64,000 nucleotides of DNA from Chimonanthus salicifolius (taxonomy: Eukaryota; Streptophyta; Magnoliopsida; Laurales; Calycanthaceae). The stretch's first letter is position 1. The number at the start of each line of letters is the position of its first letter. This document shows positions 23,592 to 42,707 of this stretch, piece after piece. The translations under genes were made by a program, and so were the position numbers. Under the pieces are notes generated by a model that was not told the DNA's origin, did not search any database, and saw only the letters and a list, made by a program, of their open reading frames with translations. The stretch spans positions 30,552,631 to 30,616,630 of the forward strand of contig CM023539.1 of assembly GCA_013350335.1 (NCBI GenBank), read 5' to 3'.

Positions 23592-24120
23592 TGATCCAGG
23601 AAGATCAAAAATAAGATTCAGTACACTAAAACATGAAGTTCAATCAATTGAACTTTGGTATAGACTGTCTATAAAACACAAACATGGATTTAAGAAGAAA
23701 TCAGTCGACTGAATTTCATGTTCAGTCGACTGAAATTGCTCCAAAAAATAGACATGATGTCTCTACACAATTCAGTTGACTAAACTGAACAATTTAGTTG
23801 ATTGATTCTGTCTCAGATAATTTCTGAGAAATCTATCAATAATTCAGTCGACTGAACTCAACAGTTCAGTCGATTGAAACATCAAATTACACATGTTGTT
23901 GACAGTTTTCAGTGGTTCTTTTTCAGTTTTTCTCTTTTTCTTTTGTTGTAACTTGTAATTCAAGGCATACAGAACACTCTAGAAGGATTGTACAATCGCT
24001 TTAGAAGAAAAAAAGAAAGAAAAAAAAAGTAGGAAGAGAATTTTCTTCCCAAATCTTTTTCTCTCTCTCTTTCACTGAAAATCTCTCCAATTGTCGCTTT
24101 AAGCATCCAAATTCGAATCA
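23592..24120 (+). repeat. G2 3' LTR, 529 bp
   Basis: Starts TGATCCAGG directly after the purine tract and ends GAATCA. It carries the palindrome TTCAGTCGACTGAA at 23721-23734 and 23842-23855, with near copies at 23701 and 23863 and degenerate ones between. The end after 24120 continues into unrelated leader sequence of another element. Confidence 0.85.
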
Positions 24121-24194
24121 ATCTTAAAATCAAAGGACTCAATCACTCCGACTTTCCAAGAATCTTCATATGATTGCAAAGTAAAGCAATCAAA

Positions 24195-24206
24195 GCTCTG
24201 ATACCA
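24195..24206 (-). other. Primer binding site (tRNA-iMet) of LTR J
   Basis: The minus strand reads TGGTATCAGAGC, two bases from the TGATGTAGG end of a putative LTR. The short stretch 24121-24194 would be the leader of that minus-strand element, into which G2 inserted. Confidence 0.65.
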
Positions 24207-24208
24207 AC

Positions 24209-25086
24209 TGATGTAGGCTTAGGGTTGAATATTAAGAGAAACTTGCCAGTAAGCTACAGTTTCATAGTATGGTCTCTGAAGGACCTGTGTTGTCGATCAC
24301 AACTCTTAAAATGATTCTTCCTTGGCATTCAACTATGATTAATGGAGTTTAGATTAAGGTTTCTTTTAATCCAATTAATTTTAATGATGTAGAAATGAAT
24401 GATTAGAATAGATTAAAGAGTGGCAATAATAATCTTCATAAAAATCATAAACCATCGAAGAATTATAATTGCCAAAACTTACTTACAAAAGTTTTGATAC
24501 TAATTCAAGGACCAAGAAGGCTTTCGCCCAGGGCCAAAGCCTGGTGTGCACTGCACTTCAACTCTAAGAATCTTTGTTCTAAAAATTCAAAAGTATTTAT
24601 TAAATTCTAAAATTATAATAAATTTATAGGAAACAAATTGCAAAAGACCAATAAATCTTTGCCATGGTTGACCAAGTGATGACAGACTTGTGAGACTTTT
24701 CTAATCTAAAAAATCTAGAAAATAAAGAAAGATAAATCATTATAGGATTGTGTGCCTCATGTGGGATTAATGTTGGATTTATTTCCAGTCACTGGAGATT
24801 GCATCCAATCTCCACTTGAAGACTTTTCCTGCATGGGGATTTGTGCCACCTCACTTCTTATCTCTTGTGATTTGTTGACTCTCCATTTCCTATTTAGAAT
24901 TGATGATCAAGACCGTACACTTGTCACTGTAAGAGAGAGTTTGGAGAGTGAGCAAGAGTGGGTTTGGATATGGATCATGTTTACTGAAGGTGTGGGCTTT
25001 GATTTACAGATTGATTTGAGTCATTGGACTTGAGATAACAAATTGACTGGATTTATTAGACGGATCCAATGATGTTTGTCTTATCA
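24209..25086 (-). mobile_element. J: probable 5' LTR of a minus-strand retroelement
   Basis: Bounded by TGATGTAGG beside the primer site and CTTATCA at 25086, giving TGAT...ATCA ends. A minus-strand TATAAATTT box lies at about 24627. Right border is chosen by terminal pattern only, since no second LTR is in the window. No gene is seen; the plus frame at 24752-25033 has no recognisable domain. Confidence 0.45.
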
Positions 25087-25171
25087 AATCAAGTTATAGA
25101 AATCACTCTAATTCTTTATGTGATCAAATCCACTAAAATCCACCGAATTGTCACTTTTATGCTTTCATGAT

Positions 25172-25516
25172 CATTGTCACAAATACCGGTGGTATTTTTA
25201 AATCCACATTTTTATCGATAAAATACCATTATCGTGTTAAAAATATGTTTTTATTGGCACGACGATAAATTCTCAGTAAATTCTCGATAAAATCGCGTTA
25301 AACATATGATAAATGGTAATATCGCGATAAGATCCGGTAAATTCCTAATGACCATTTTTATTTTATTAATTCTATTTTTATTATTTTTAAATATTATAAT
25401 TTCTGTGAGATTTTCCCATTAAATTTTCAATAAAAATCTTAAAATTTAAAAATATTCTAATATTATCAATAGCCCTTAATATCCCTATAACGGGAATAAC
25501 GGTATTTGCTACAATG
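25172..25516. mobile_element. hAT-like MITE, copy 1 (345 bp)
   Basis: Inverted ends: CATTGTCACAAATACCG on the left and the inverse of CATTGTAGCAAATACCG on the right. Flanks TTCATGAT (25164-25171) and TTCGTGTT (25517-25524) match at six of eight bases, fitting an old 8-bp target duplication. The interior is A/T-rich with repeated CGCGTTAAA, CGATAAA and CGGTAAA phrases. It has no coding capacity. Confidence 0.7.
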
Positions 25517-25595
25517 TTCGTGTTGCTGTTTGTTCCCACTCCATACACTCCCTCGCGTTCAACTTTTATATTTTTATTTATTTCACTCTCATGAC

Positions 25596-25941
25596 CCTTG
25601 TCACAAATATTGATGGTATTTTCAAATTTACCGCGTTTTTACCGGCAAAATACCATTACCGCGTTAAAAACTTGTTTTTATCGCCATGACGATAAATTTT
25701 CGGTAAATTTCCAATAAAATCGCGTTAAAAAAGCGATAAACGTTAATAACGCGATAATATCCCAGTAAATTCCAGATAAATTCCGGTACCATTTTTATTT
25801 CATTAATTTTTTATTTATTCTATTTTTTTATTTTTTAAATATTATAATTTCTGTGAAATTTTTCTATTAATAAAAATTTGAGAATTTAAAAATATTCCAC
25901 TGATTGCCGTTAATATCCTAAGAAAAGTATTTATCTCAATG
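25596..25941. mobile_element. hAT-like MITE, copy 2 (346 bp), TSD CTCATGAC
   Basis: A second copy of the same family 79 bp further on, in the same orientation. It starts CCTTGTCACAAATATTG and ends GTATTTATCTCAATG. It is flanked by a perfect 8-bp duplication CTCATGAC (25588-25595 and 25942-25949), as in hAT elements. The near-identical lengths confirm the borders of both copies. It ends 279 bp before the start codon of the SYP71-like gene. Confidence 0.82.
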
Positions 25942-25949
25942 CTCATGAC

Positions 25950-26220
25950 CAACCTTGACCGAGCCTACCCTTCATTTGGTGATTTTTTTTTTACCGATCG
26001 ACCCGCTGAGCCTACGGAGTTCAAATCCATTCTTTTAGGGCGATCCTATCCGCTGCCATGTCAAACAACCCAAAATACTTAAATCTCTGATTTTAAGAAT
26101 AAGAAAAAGGGGAAGGAGAAGATTCCTATTTCTCGAGTTTTCGATTTAGTTTTCTCTTTCAATTGTTTAGATCTGAATCTGAGTCTGAATGTGATTATAC
26201 TTTTGGAAGTATAGAAGAAG
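25950..26220 (+). promoter_or_regulatory. Upstream region and probable 5' UTR of the SYP71-like gene
   Basis: This is the short stretch between the second MITE and the ATG. It holds purine-rich AAAAAGGGGAAGGAGAAG and a CT-rich TTTTCTCTTTC near 26150, as often seen in plant leaders. The start codon context is GAAGAAGATGAG. No clear TATA box was identified, so a transcription start cannot be set. Confidence 0.4.
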
Positions 26221-34429
<8,209 letters not shown>

Positions 34430-34435
<6 letters not shown>

Positions 34436-34625
34436 GGAAACTGTTAATCGGGTAAGTAGATTGTGGTTCCATTTGAGTTTTGATTCCATATGACAGATGA
34501 ATTGCAACATGCTTTTCTAACAATGGTTGTATTTGGTTCTGTTCCAGCTTAGGTCCAGTCGCAATTCTGTATCGATATCATTCTATTGTGTATAATTCTT
34601 GGTATGCTGTCTCTTTTAAAAGTAA
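34430..34625 (+). pseudogene. Broken exon 7 end and exon 8 of the SYP71-like gene
   Basis: After two bases apparently lost near 34429, exon 7 would continue as L-K-E-T-V-N-R up to a GTAAGT donor at 34452. Exon 8 starts after CAG at 34548 with LRSSRN. One base appears missing right after this (AATTCTG instead of a frame giving N-F-C-I-D), and another indel follows, so the membrane anchor cannot be read in one frame. The splice sites are kept, which suggests the damage is recent or an assembly error. Confidence 0.7.
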
Positions 34626-34983
34626 GTTTCTCAATTTTATTAATTTTTAACTTTGCAAACATATATGGAGTCACATGGGAGACTTTAAAGCAATCAGTAT
34701 TTTCCTAGAGTTAAAACAAAAATAAGTTAATCTGGTTCTCCAAAAGCTTAAATATGGATTTCCAAAAGTAATAACTTCACTTGGAGATCCTCATAACTAT
34801 TATACTTTGTCATCATCATCTCAAATAAATTTTTATTCACATTTCTGTTACTATCCAGTACTCCAACTTTAGCTGGACTTCGTCTACGTATAATCATGTC
34901 TTTCCTCATTAGGAATGCTCTAGAAGAAGTACAACTGAATCTAACCATCCTAGAAAGCTGTTGGACTCTACCAATGCCTAGCA

Positions 34984-36047
34984 CAATGTTGTCAAAATTA
35001 CAAGTCACGTTTCGACTCGTACGATTCGAATTGAATTGGGACTCAGCTATTCAAATCGCAAGAAAAATTGGGATTTACAAAAAATCATACAATTTTAGTG
35101 TTGACTCGCAAATTGTGTGAGTCAACCCCTAAAATCGTAGAATCGTTCGATTATGTTGAGAAAGGAAGAAAGAGGAGAAGAAACGAAGAAGAAAAAGGGG
35201 AGAAAGAGGAGGGAAGAAGCGAAGAACACACTTCAATGTTCGATCTTCAGAAAGGAACCACCTTCTCTGTTTTTCGTCGCAATGATTTTTCCTTTCTTTG
35301 TTTCTTTTTCCCTTCTTTCGTGCTTATACCTCTTTTTCTTTTCTTTATTTCTTTCTTCCCTCTGTTTCTGCTTTCTTTTTTTCTTCTTTACGTCTATTTC
35401 GATCAGTAGGTCCTGCGGAAGGACTATCGGTATTTTTATCTTTCGTCCGTAGATGTCATGTCCACCAACATTGTGATATTAATTTATTTTTCTTTTTATT
35501 TCTCCTTTTTTCGAGTGATTCGCGAGCCTTCCTTTAGATAATTTTTTTTATAATAAAAATATTTTTCTCTTGTTTTCACATGTTATCTTTTCTTATTTTG
35601 AATTTTTTGCCATTTTTTTCTGTTCTATTAGAAAACCTCTTTTTATTTTTTATTTTTTTTCAATCTTTTGTGATCTATTTTAAAAAATAAAAAGCTCTAA
35701 AAATAATTTTTTATTTGATGAATGCTATTTACGTTTATTTAAATGCCTTTGATTTATTAAATTTATCAGTATTTAATATTTATATTAAATCTCATATTAA
35801 TATTTTTGTGTCTTTTTTGGATAGTTATTTACAATGGATGATAAGTGTCAAATTGGGGATGCAATTGCTTGACCGATTGTTTATAGTTTATAGAATAATT
35901 TAGAATGATTTAACGATAGATAATTAATATATTTATAGTTATAGAATAATTTTAGAAAAAATCATTATAAATCTTATGATTCTACGATTTCGATATACGA
36001 TTAACACCCTAGACCTTTTTCAATGCGATTCGAGTTTCACAACATTG
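34984..36047. mobile_element. hAT-like non-autonomous element, 1064 bp, TSD GCCTAGCA
   Basis: Inverted ends CAATGTTGTCAAA and CAATGTTGTGAAA (12 of 13) and a perfect 8-bp duplication GCCTAGCA (34976-34983 and 36048-36055), both typical of the hAT superfamily. Subterminal regions carry inverted ATCGTAGAATCG-like phrases. A purine-rich stretch (35155-35225) and a T/C-rich stretch (35285-35400) fill the middle; frames there are low-complexity. No transposase is present. Confidence 0.88.
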
Positions 36048-36377
36048 GCCTAGCATATTCACCTATTTGGTAGCCCACTAGACAACCCAGCTATTGGGGT
36101 GCTAACCAAAGTATTGATTCCCTTTTCCAACTAGAAATGAGTTGAGAAGTTGCTGATCCTAGTGTCATCCGCATTTCTTTGAGAGATAAACCTAAGGGGT
36201 TGTTTGTCTTTTTCTCGAGGAAAGCAGTTCCATGGAAAATGTATTTAGGTTCAATTCATGTCATCCAACGTTTGCATAAAAAATCAACCTGTGTCGGCCA
36301 TGGCAACTGACAAATTTGTCTTTTGCATAAATAATGTTTATTCTCGTAAAAATAAACGAAGCGTTATTTGGTGAGTA
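36048..36377. other. Sequence between hAT-like element and assembly gap
   Basis: Contains the right target duplication and then unrecognised sequence. A GGGGTTGTTTG phrase near 36195 resembles MITE ends, but the other end would be lost in the gap. Confidence 0.3.
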
Positions 36378-36477
36378 NNNNNNNNNNNNNNNNNNNNNNN
36401 NNNNNNNNNNNNNNNNNNNNNNNNNNNNNNNNNNNNNNNNNNNNNNNNNNNNNNNNNNNNNNNNNNNNNNNNNNNNN
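36378..36477. other. Assembly gap (100 N)
   Basis: Exactly 100 unknown bases, the usual placeholder for a gap of unknown size. Order and distance between the SYP71-like region and the right-hand nest therefore depend on scaffolding. Confidence 0.99.
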
Positions 36478-37117
36478 TGGATGTGAAGTTGGGTTATGGG
36501 TTTTGGACATAGGTAGTTGGGTTGGATTTAGGTAAATTCAAAATGGACCATGGAGTTCATTGGACTTGGGCTTTGGATTTGGATGTAGATCTCAACTTAG
36601 GCTCATTTGAATTGGATTTGAGAGCTAGGGCCTTAGTTGGATTGAACTTGCACACTGGCCTGGCCCAAAGTGTGAATTGCCATGGACTTGCATGTGGCTT
36701 GGCCCATTGAAGCTTTGTGGAGTATAACTTGGCCAATTTGAACTGAGTATTGGCCCAATGACTTGAAATTCAGGATTTGACACTTGGATTACAACTTTTA
36801 ACCTCTAGAATTAAATAATTATTCAGCCTTTTTAAATCTAAAAATTATTAATTAATCATAGACTCTTATAACTGGACCTATATTAATTAATTTACATGAA
36901 AATCTTAGAAAGTGACATAAAATAATTATAATAATTCTAGGTCTTTCATTTAAAGCTCTAAACTTACAATCTTATGTTGTTTTAACTTGATTTTCCTGAA
37001 CTTTTCATTTTTTACTACAAACCTGACAAATTGCATTAAATGCATCACTATATATAAAATTGAAGATTAACTAGCCCAATAATCAGGGGTAAAAATGTAA
37101 GATTTCAGTACTCACAG
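36478..37117 (-). mobile_element. F: LTR fragment of the Tat/Athila-like family
   Basis: The right end (AACTAGCCCAATAATCAGGGG ... TTTCAGTACTCACA) matches the ends of LTR A and B, so it is the U3 start of a minus-strand LTR. The left part is cut by the gap. It contains repeated TTGGGCTTTG/TTGGATTTGG phrases. No coding sequence is seen. Confidence 0.55.
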
Positions 37118-39590
37118 GGTCTGTTCTGCTGTGTAAAGCCATGTTCAATGTACACTATGCAACTCATTTCATGGAAGTCACCCGAAAGAAAGAAGCGCCT
37201 GTTTCAAAGGGTGAACAAGGGGGTAAGCACTATATTTCCTCTGAAACCAGAAAGATCAAATAGAAAAATCCCAAACTTCGACAATCAAAAGAACAATTGC
37301 ACTAATAACAGAAATGTTTACAAGCTCTAATAGTAAACAAATGAATGATTAAAGGCTAAGCTACTTAAAGCGTAATGAGTGAAGATTACAATGAACAATA
37401 ACAGAGAAAGGGTAATTTGGATGATGTGAAGCGATAGAAGGACGAAGAACAAAGGGCACGACAAAGGTCGTAGTATAATGTCCAAATTACACCACTGAAT
37501 AGGTTAGTGAGTTATTTTTACGACGTCAAAGCTTGAGAAATTCTTACAGTAATAAAAAAGTTGTGATCATAGAGTGATAGTGAAGTTAATGCCTCTTGGA
37601 GAACTTGTTATTTTTTGAAAGAATGTTTCATTTAGATGACTAATATTATGTTATGTATTATTAAACTTCCCTAGTGCATTCTCTTTTAACTTCCCTAATT
37701 TAGTTGTATTGACTTCAATATAAGATAGCCTTAGAATCTTGGGGCATGCGTCATGATCTTGTTTTTATTTTTCTTTATTAACAAAGAGATATCATGGGTT
37801 ACTTTTGGTTTTGAGGTGATATGTTATTTAATGAAGAAGAACTTAGTAAACAATCACCTTGAATTGTATTCTATGAATAGAAGTGGACAGATAAATCGTA
37901 CCATTGGATGACAAGAAGTGGGAACTGTCCGTGCAATATAATATCTCAACTTGGAAATCAAGAATATATATCACCATTTAGGAGGGAACTGCCCTCACAT
38001 TATTATATCTCAACTTGGTGAATTTGTTAACATATCTATCACCTTTGGGAGGTTATGAAGGTGACGGCATCCATGGAAAACGCAGAAACCAACAATGGTG
38101 GCGATACAATGTTGTCATGATGTGAAGAAGTCAACATGATAAAGAAGAAGAAAACAATCTCTATAAACAATGTACGCATCTGTTCATCAAATTTGTTGAG
38201 CGTGGGATTTGTAAACTACTGTTGGATATTCATGCTAGTACCAAGGTAGACACTGATTTGAAAATGTTGTGGAAATAGATCTAATTCATGGAACTGTTCC
38301 TATCTTATTCATTAAAAGGTAACATATATATAGACCTACATACAAACATAGATAATCTCAATCTGTAATGAAACTTCATCTTTATCAAGTACAGATTAAC
38401 TCAAAACTCGTAACAAGTCTATTATCTTAATCAGAGACTGACATAAACTAGAATCGTAATTTAACAAGAACTCTTTATCTATCCTAAGAAGGAAGAATAG
38501 GGAGAATGAAGGGGTTCTCTTTCTCTCTATTTTGTATTTACTAAATGGAGAAAAAGTAGCCCCCACTTTTCTCCTCATTTTCCCCTCCACGCAAATCAAT
38601 TTACCTACAGAGGGAGGAGAAACCTTGGTTTCTCCACATCATTCCTAGACCCTCTCTCTCTTTCATTTTATCTCTTACCTTTCATTTGTGATTATCAAAT
38701 AAGATATTAGAGAATCACTTGGCAAGAGAATCCTCTATTTAGGAGAATCACCCAAAAATCTCTCCTTTAAAAAATGTAGCCTAGAGTGCTATTTGAACGA
38801 AGCCATTAGCCATCAATCGCATTAATTGTTCATGAAGAGTATTATATTTGGCTTTGTCTAATGCTCTATCCTTCTCGACTCTCTGATTGAAGTTTAGTCC
38901 CTTCTCGAAAGTCAGCTTCCTCGCATGATGGTCACCGGTATGACTATATTAGGATCTCCTCCTTTCTCTGTTGAACTACTTATTTAATATCTTTGTAAGT
39001 AGTCTACCATACGTATTTCTTTCTAGGTGCATGCCCATCGAGCCCATGAGAAAAAAAAATTAGTTATCAAATCATCTATTCTTGCGTCATATATGTTTAT
39101 TTTGATGTTAAAAGGATAGAACAAAGTCGGTAAATGCTTATCGTTACAACTATGAAATTGAGAGTTTTAAGTGTTATGGGGGTGAGAAAATTGAGCTATG
39201 GAAACACTTTTCTCAATCCAGTGCTAATCTAAAACAGATGAGATAAATATTTTAATGATGATCGACGATGACAATGATAGTAATGCTTCAATCCGTCTGA
39301 TAAATAATTAGATAAATAGTTAGACAATATATATAGGCAGGTGTGTGGGGGGAGAGAGAAATAAGAGGGAGAGAGAGCTTGTATTACCTTCGTTTCATAA
39401 ATGATCGCTCTTAGTGCAGCCACTCCCATCTTCACCTTGAATCATCAATGGATGTGGAAAGTTCCAGCAAAACGACACTAGTGTTGATTAGCTGATAACC
39501 ATTTCATGGGACTGTTTTAAACAGCTTTAGCATTGACCCATGAAGGGACAAATGAAGAGAATGATCTCGGTTGGGCGTGGAAGAAATTTG
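37118..39590. other. A/T-rich stretch without recognised genes
   Basis: No domain was found in the short frames. At 37920-38045 a ~65-bp unit occurs twice (GGGAACTG...TATCTCAACTTGG). 38280-38640 looks like a retroelement LTR in style, but no partner or borders were found. Confidence 0.35.
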
Positions 39591-39972
39591 AAGTTGTAGA
39601 ATAATAGACTAAAACCATCATCAAATAAAACCAAATTACGTGGAAAATTTCTAAGGGAAAAATCACGAGAGAGAGAATTTTTTATTGTGTTGTGTTCACA
39701 AAATTTCAGGCAGTATATATAATTACAAATAGAGTCCTAAATACTTTAGGAGTCTCAAGTCTACTTGAACTCTCTCTCTTCAATCAATACTCCTCCTCAA
39801 GTTGATGCGAAAATATTGATGGGTCCTATCTTAGATAATATCTTTCGAAATTTTACAGCAGAAGACTTTTCGTGAAAATATCTGCTAATTGTTTATCACT
39901 GTGAAAAAATAGAGTACAAACTATATTAACTTGTACATTTTCTCAAACAAAGTGGTAGTCGACCTCAGTATG
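39591..39972 (-). mobile_element. H: tail of a Ty1/copia element (RNase H end and 3' LTR)
   Basis: On the minus strand, the end of copia RNase H reads HTEVDYHF next to the junction with E, then residues around a changed frame that fit QLADIFTKSL, ending near 39795. The purine-rich GAGGAGGAGTA follows, and a short LTR begins TGATTGAAGAG at 39787. The element was cut by gypsy element E at 39972/39973; the rest should lie to the right of E, outside this window. The LTR left border is uncertain. Confidence 0.65.
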
Positions 39973-41082
39973 TGATGTAGGATCCATCAAACCCAACGAC
40001 GTCTCAATTGAAGCTCGAGTGTACAAAATCAAGAAATTGATCTCTCGAATCAATGATCGTATAGATGGAGGGAAGAGACGGCCCCACTTGAATGCCATGT
40101 CATCGCACTTGCAGGCCCCACTCAGAATGACATCATCAGTCTCAATCACCATCTCGTGGTCCCCACACGGTGTACATGGGTCGTTCAAACATGAAGCCAA
40201 AATCTAAAGACAATCCAAATGTGAAAAAAAAATCTAGTGGCAAGATATCTAATGAAGGGTGGACTTCCATGTCCATAGCAAAATAATAGCATTACTCCAA
40301 TGAGGTGCCGTTTCACATGAAATGTGAATGAGAAATGATTTTGTGAAAAATATAAGGCATGCATGCACTGTTAGCACCTAGGAACCCAACGAAAGAATTG
40401 AAGATAAGAAAGAATGGGAAAGAATGCCAGCACGTCCAACACAACAGTAATCGGCTAAGAGGAAAATAAGAAAGAAGACAGCAGGATAATGAAGATATTA
40501 AAGAAAGAAATTTATCAGCTTAGGCTGGATAAAAGCCAGAGAAATCTGTTAAGGTTTTGGCCGATTTGAGAGAGATAAGAAGGTGAAGGATTGTCCGAGA
40601 TTAAATTGCTATCTTAATTTTATTTTTTTTATTATTGAAAATAATGCCTTTAAATACATGTGGCCTGGCTTGTAATAGACAGATATTTTGATTTTAATTA
40701 ATTCAGAAGAATTATCAAAAGCTAAGGCTTTCTCCCATATTGGTGAGTTTTCATACCTATTTATTTTTAGTTTAGCATTGTGTTATATTAAATTCCACAA
40801 ATAAGTTAAGTTTTCGGAAGGTTCTTCGAGTTCGAGACGAATTAGAGTGTGGGTGTACTAATCAAGCCAACTCCCAATTCCTCATTCATGTCAGCCAGAG
40901 AACGGCTAATTTCTTTGGTGAGGTTGATTCCGCCAGCAGTCCCATTGAAATTAGGCCCACCTTCACTTTTCTTGAGAGTGATCGAGAGATTTGAGAGTGG
41001 TCCTTTGGGTTTCAATCTTGAAATCCGTGATTTGGCTTAAAATCCCGAATCTAAAATTCAAAGTGTAGCTTGGCCTGCATCA
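39973..41082 (+). repeat. E 5' LTR, 1110 bp
   Basis: Begins TGATGTAGGATCC and ends GCCTGCATCA, directly before the primer site. A plus-strand A/T-rich region with TTTAAATA at about 40650 could hold the promoter. The minus-strand frame 40200-39943 runs across the junction with H and is not a gene. Confidence 0.82.
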
Positions 41083-41084
41083 AG

Positions 41085-41098
41085 TGGTAACCAGAGCC
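41085..41098 (+). other. E primer binding site (iMet-like)
   Basis: TGGTAACCAGAGCC lies two bases after the LTR end and resembles the iMet site TGGTATCAGAGC with small changes. Confidence 0.65.
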
Positions 41099-42031
41099 AG
41101 ATTCCTACCGACTTGTTGGTTTGGAACCATTAATGTTTCTTGTTGAGCACTCGACTTTATGTTGAGACAGAACTTCAAGAATGCTGAGTGGTAGACTCAG
41201 GCCTGCCCCGATAGTAGTGGCGGAAACATAGGCAACCCGTCAGATTGAAAAGTTGGACTGACAGAGTGCAACACTCAAAAGAAATATTGAGGAAATTGTA
41301 GACTACGAGAAAAGTTGGAGAAGAGATCTAAGAAAAATAGATCTTCTTCTACAATAAGAACAAAGGAGAAAGAATTGGAAAGCACAACTGGAATGCACAG
41401 AGGTGACCGTGGTTCCAGCACTCCAACTAAATTCTTTTTATTTTTCTTTGAAAGACATGCAGTAAGTAGACCTATTGTTGATTGTTCACATGAGTTTGAT
41501 GAATAGTCAGTCTTCAATGATGAAATTTTGAGTTCTTCGGCAATGGACGAACAACCAGATTTACCTGGGCCAATGTACGGTGACTATGGAGACACTGACA
41601 ATTTTGTTAATGTCTGACTTAGTCACATAGGTAAACGAGGATTCAGTTGATGGTGCAGTGGAAACAACAGTTGAAGATGAAAATTTGTCGGTTGGAAAGC
41701 AAATAGATAGCCAAGTTGAACCGGCATATCACACCGAGACTGAGAATGCAGCGCCTATGAAACTAGAAAAATTGGTGACTATAGATGCGCTACGGAATCA
41801 ATTGTCGAGTCAATTTGAGATTTGGAGGTGGTTGAGCATTCAAAGAGATTGGTGGAGCCCCTTCGATCAATGCTTAATTTTGAAGAGATTGAGAAATTAT
41901 TTCAACCCTACATAGACCTTGTTTGGACCCAATTTGTACAAAATTCAAATAGTCGATATCCGTTGACTAACATTATGTTTGACTGATAAACTTCTACAAA
42001 AGGGCCCTGTAATGAAGTAGGAGGTGGTACC
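41099..42031 (+). pseudogene. Decayed interior of E
   Basis: Short open stretches separated by stops, with charged residues (EKRSKKNRSSSTIRTKEKE) and an acidic region. This might be gag-related, but no capsid or zinc-knuckle motif is visible, so function is not assigned. A Mu-like or other origin is not supported either. Confidence 0.35.
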
Positions 42032-42568
42032 CAGGGGTCAAAAAATCGGCTCGGCCGATATGTAAATATCGGCCGATATCCGATACGGACGATATATCGG
42101 CCGATAATTTTATCTCTCATACCGATATCGGCATTTTCTCTCTCCTCCGATATCGGAACCGTGAAAAAACAGCAAAAAACCGTGATGAATAGTGGTGAAC
42201 CGTGACAAAACCGCAAAAAACCGCAAAAAACCGTGGACACCCTGAGAACCGTAAACCCTGAACCGCAGAAAACCGTGGAAAACCGCGGAAAACCGCAAAA
42301 AACCGCGAAAACCGCGAAAAACCGCGAATACCCCTGAGAACCGTAAACCGTGGAAAACCGCGAAAAACCGCAAAAACCGCGAAAAACCGTGTAAAAACCG
42401 CGAAAAACCGTATCGGTGTTTTAAATTTTTTTTTTTTTTTAAAATACCGATATTTATGAATATCGGCCGATATTATGACCGATATTTTAGACCGAATATC
42501 GGCCATATCGGCCGATATTCGGTATGTACGGCCGATACTTATCGTATCGGCCGATATTTAAACCTTAG
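42032..42568. mobile_element. hAT-like MITE with CGGCCGATAT arrays (537 bp)
   Basis: Ends CAGGGGTCAAAAAATCGGC and, inverted on the right, CTAAGGTTTAAATATCGGC (13 of 19 identical). Flanks GTGGTACC (42024-42031) and GTGATACC (42569-42576) form an 8-bp duplication with one change, as in hAT elements. Both subterminal regions carry several ATCGGCCGATAT palindromes. The middle (42160-42420) is an irregular array of AACCGCGAAA/AACCGTGAAA units. It has no coding capacity; the Phe-Ala-Val-Phe frames are repeat artefacts. Confidence 0.85.
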
Positions 42569-42707
42569 GTGATACCTACACTTTTGTACTAACACTCCAA
42601 AATCAGTCAAAGTGCCAATGAAGAACTTGCTGGCCGAAGGCGCGACTTGACACATCCCTCAAAACTCGATTAAACTCGAGGATGACTTTCTTCCAACCGG
42701 GAGAGAA

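Larger units (their letters stand above)
13240..24120 (+). mobile_element. G2: Ty3/gypsy retrotransposon with short LTRs, interrupted and internally deleted
   Basis: Plus-strand element: truncated 5' LTR (13240-13596), primer site, gag, protease, then only the C-terminal part of integrase and a 529-bp 3' LTR (23592-24120). The LTRs share TTCAGTCGACTGAA-type palindromes. RT, RNase H and most of integrase are absent; LTR D sits at the junction. Element C splits gag. Short LTRs, an iMet-like primer and an INT tail with LKLSKERLKGDG...PIRYGPFKI fit a chromovirus; the sublineage was not settled. Confidence 0.85.

Noticed and set aside
35068..35537. Plus-strand frames with Arg/Glu and Phe runs
   Set aside because: They are low-complexity translations of the purine and pyrimidine blocks in the hAT-like element.
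42110..42506. Minus-strand frames rich in Phe-Ala-Val-Phe and Arg-Phe
   Set aside because: They come from the AACCGCGAAA array in a MITE and have no gene-like composition.
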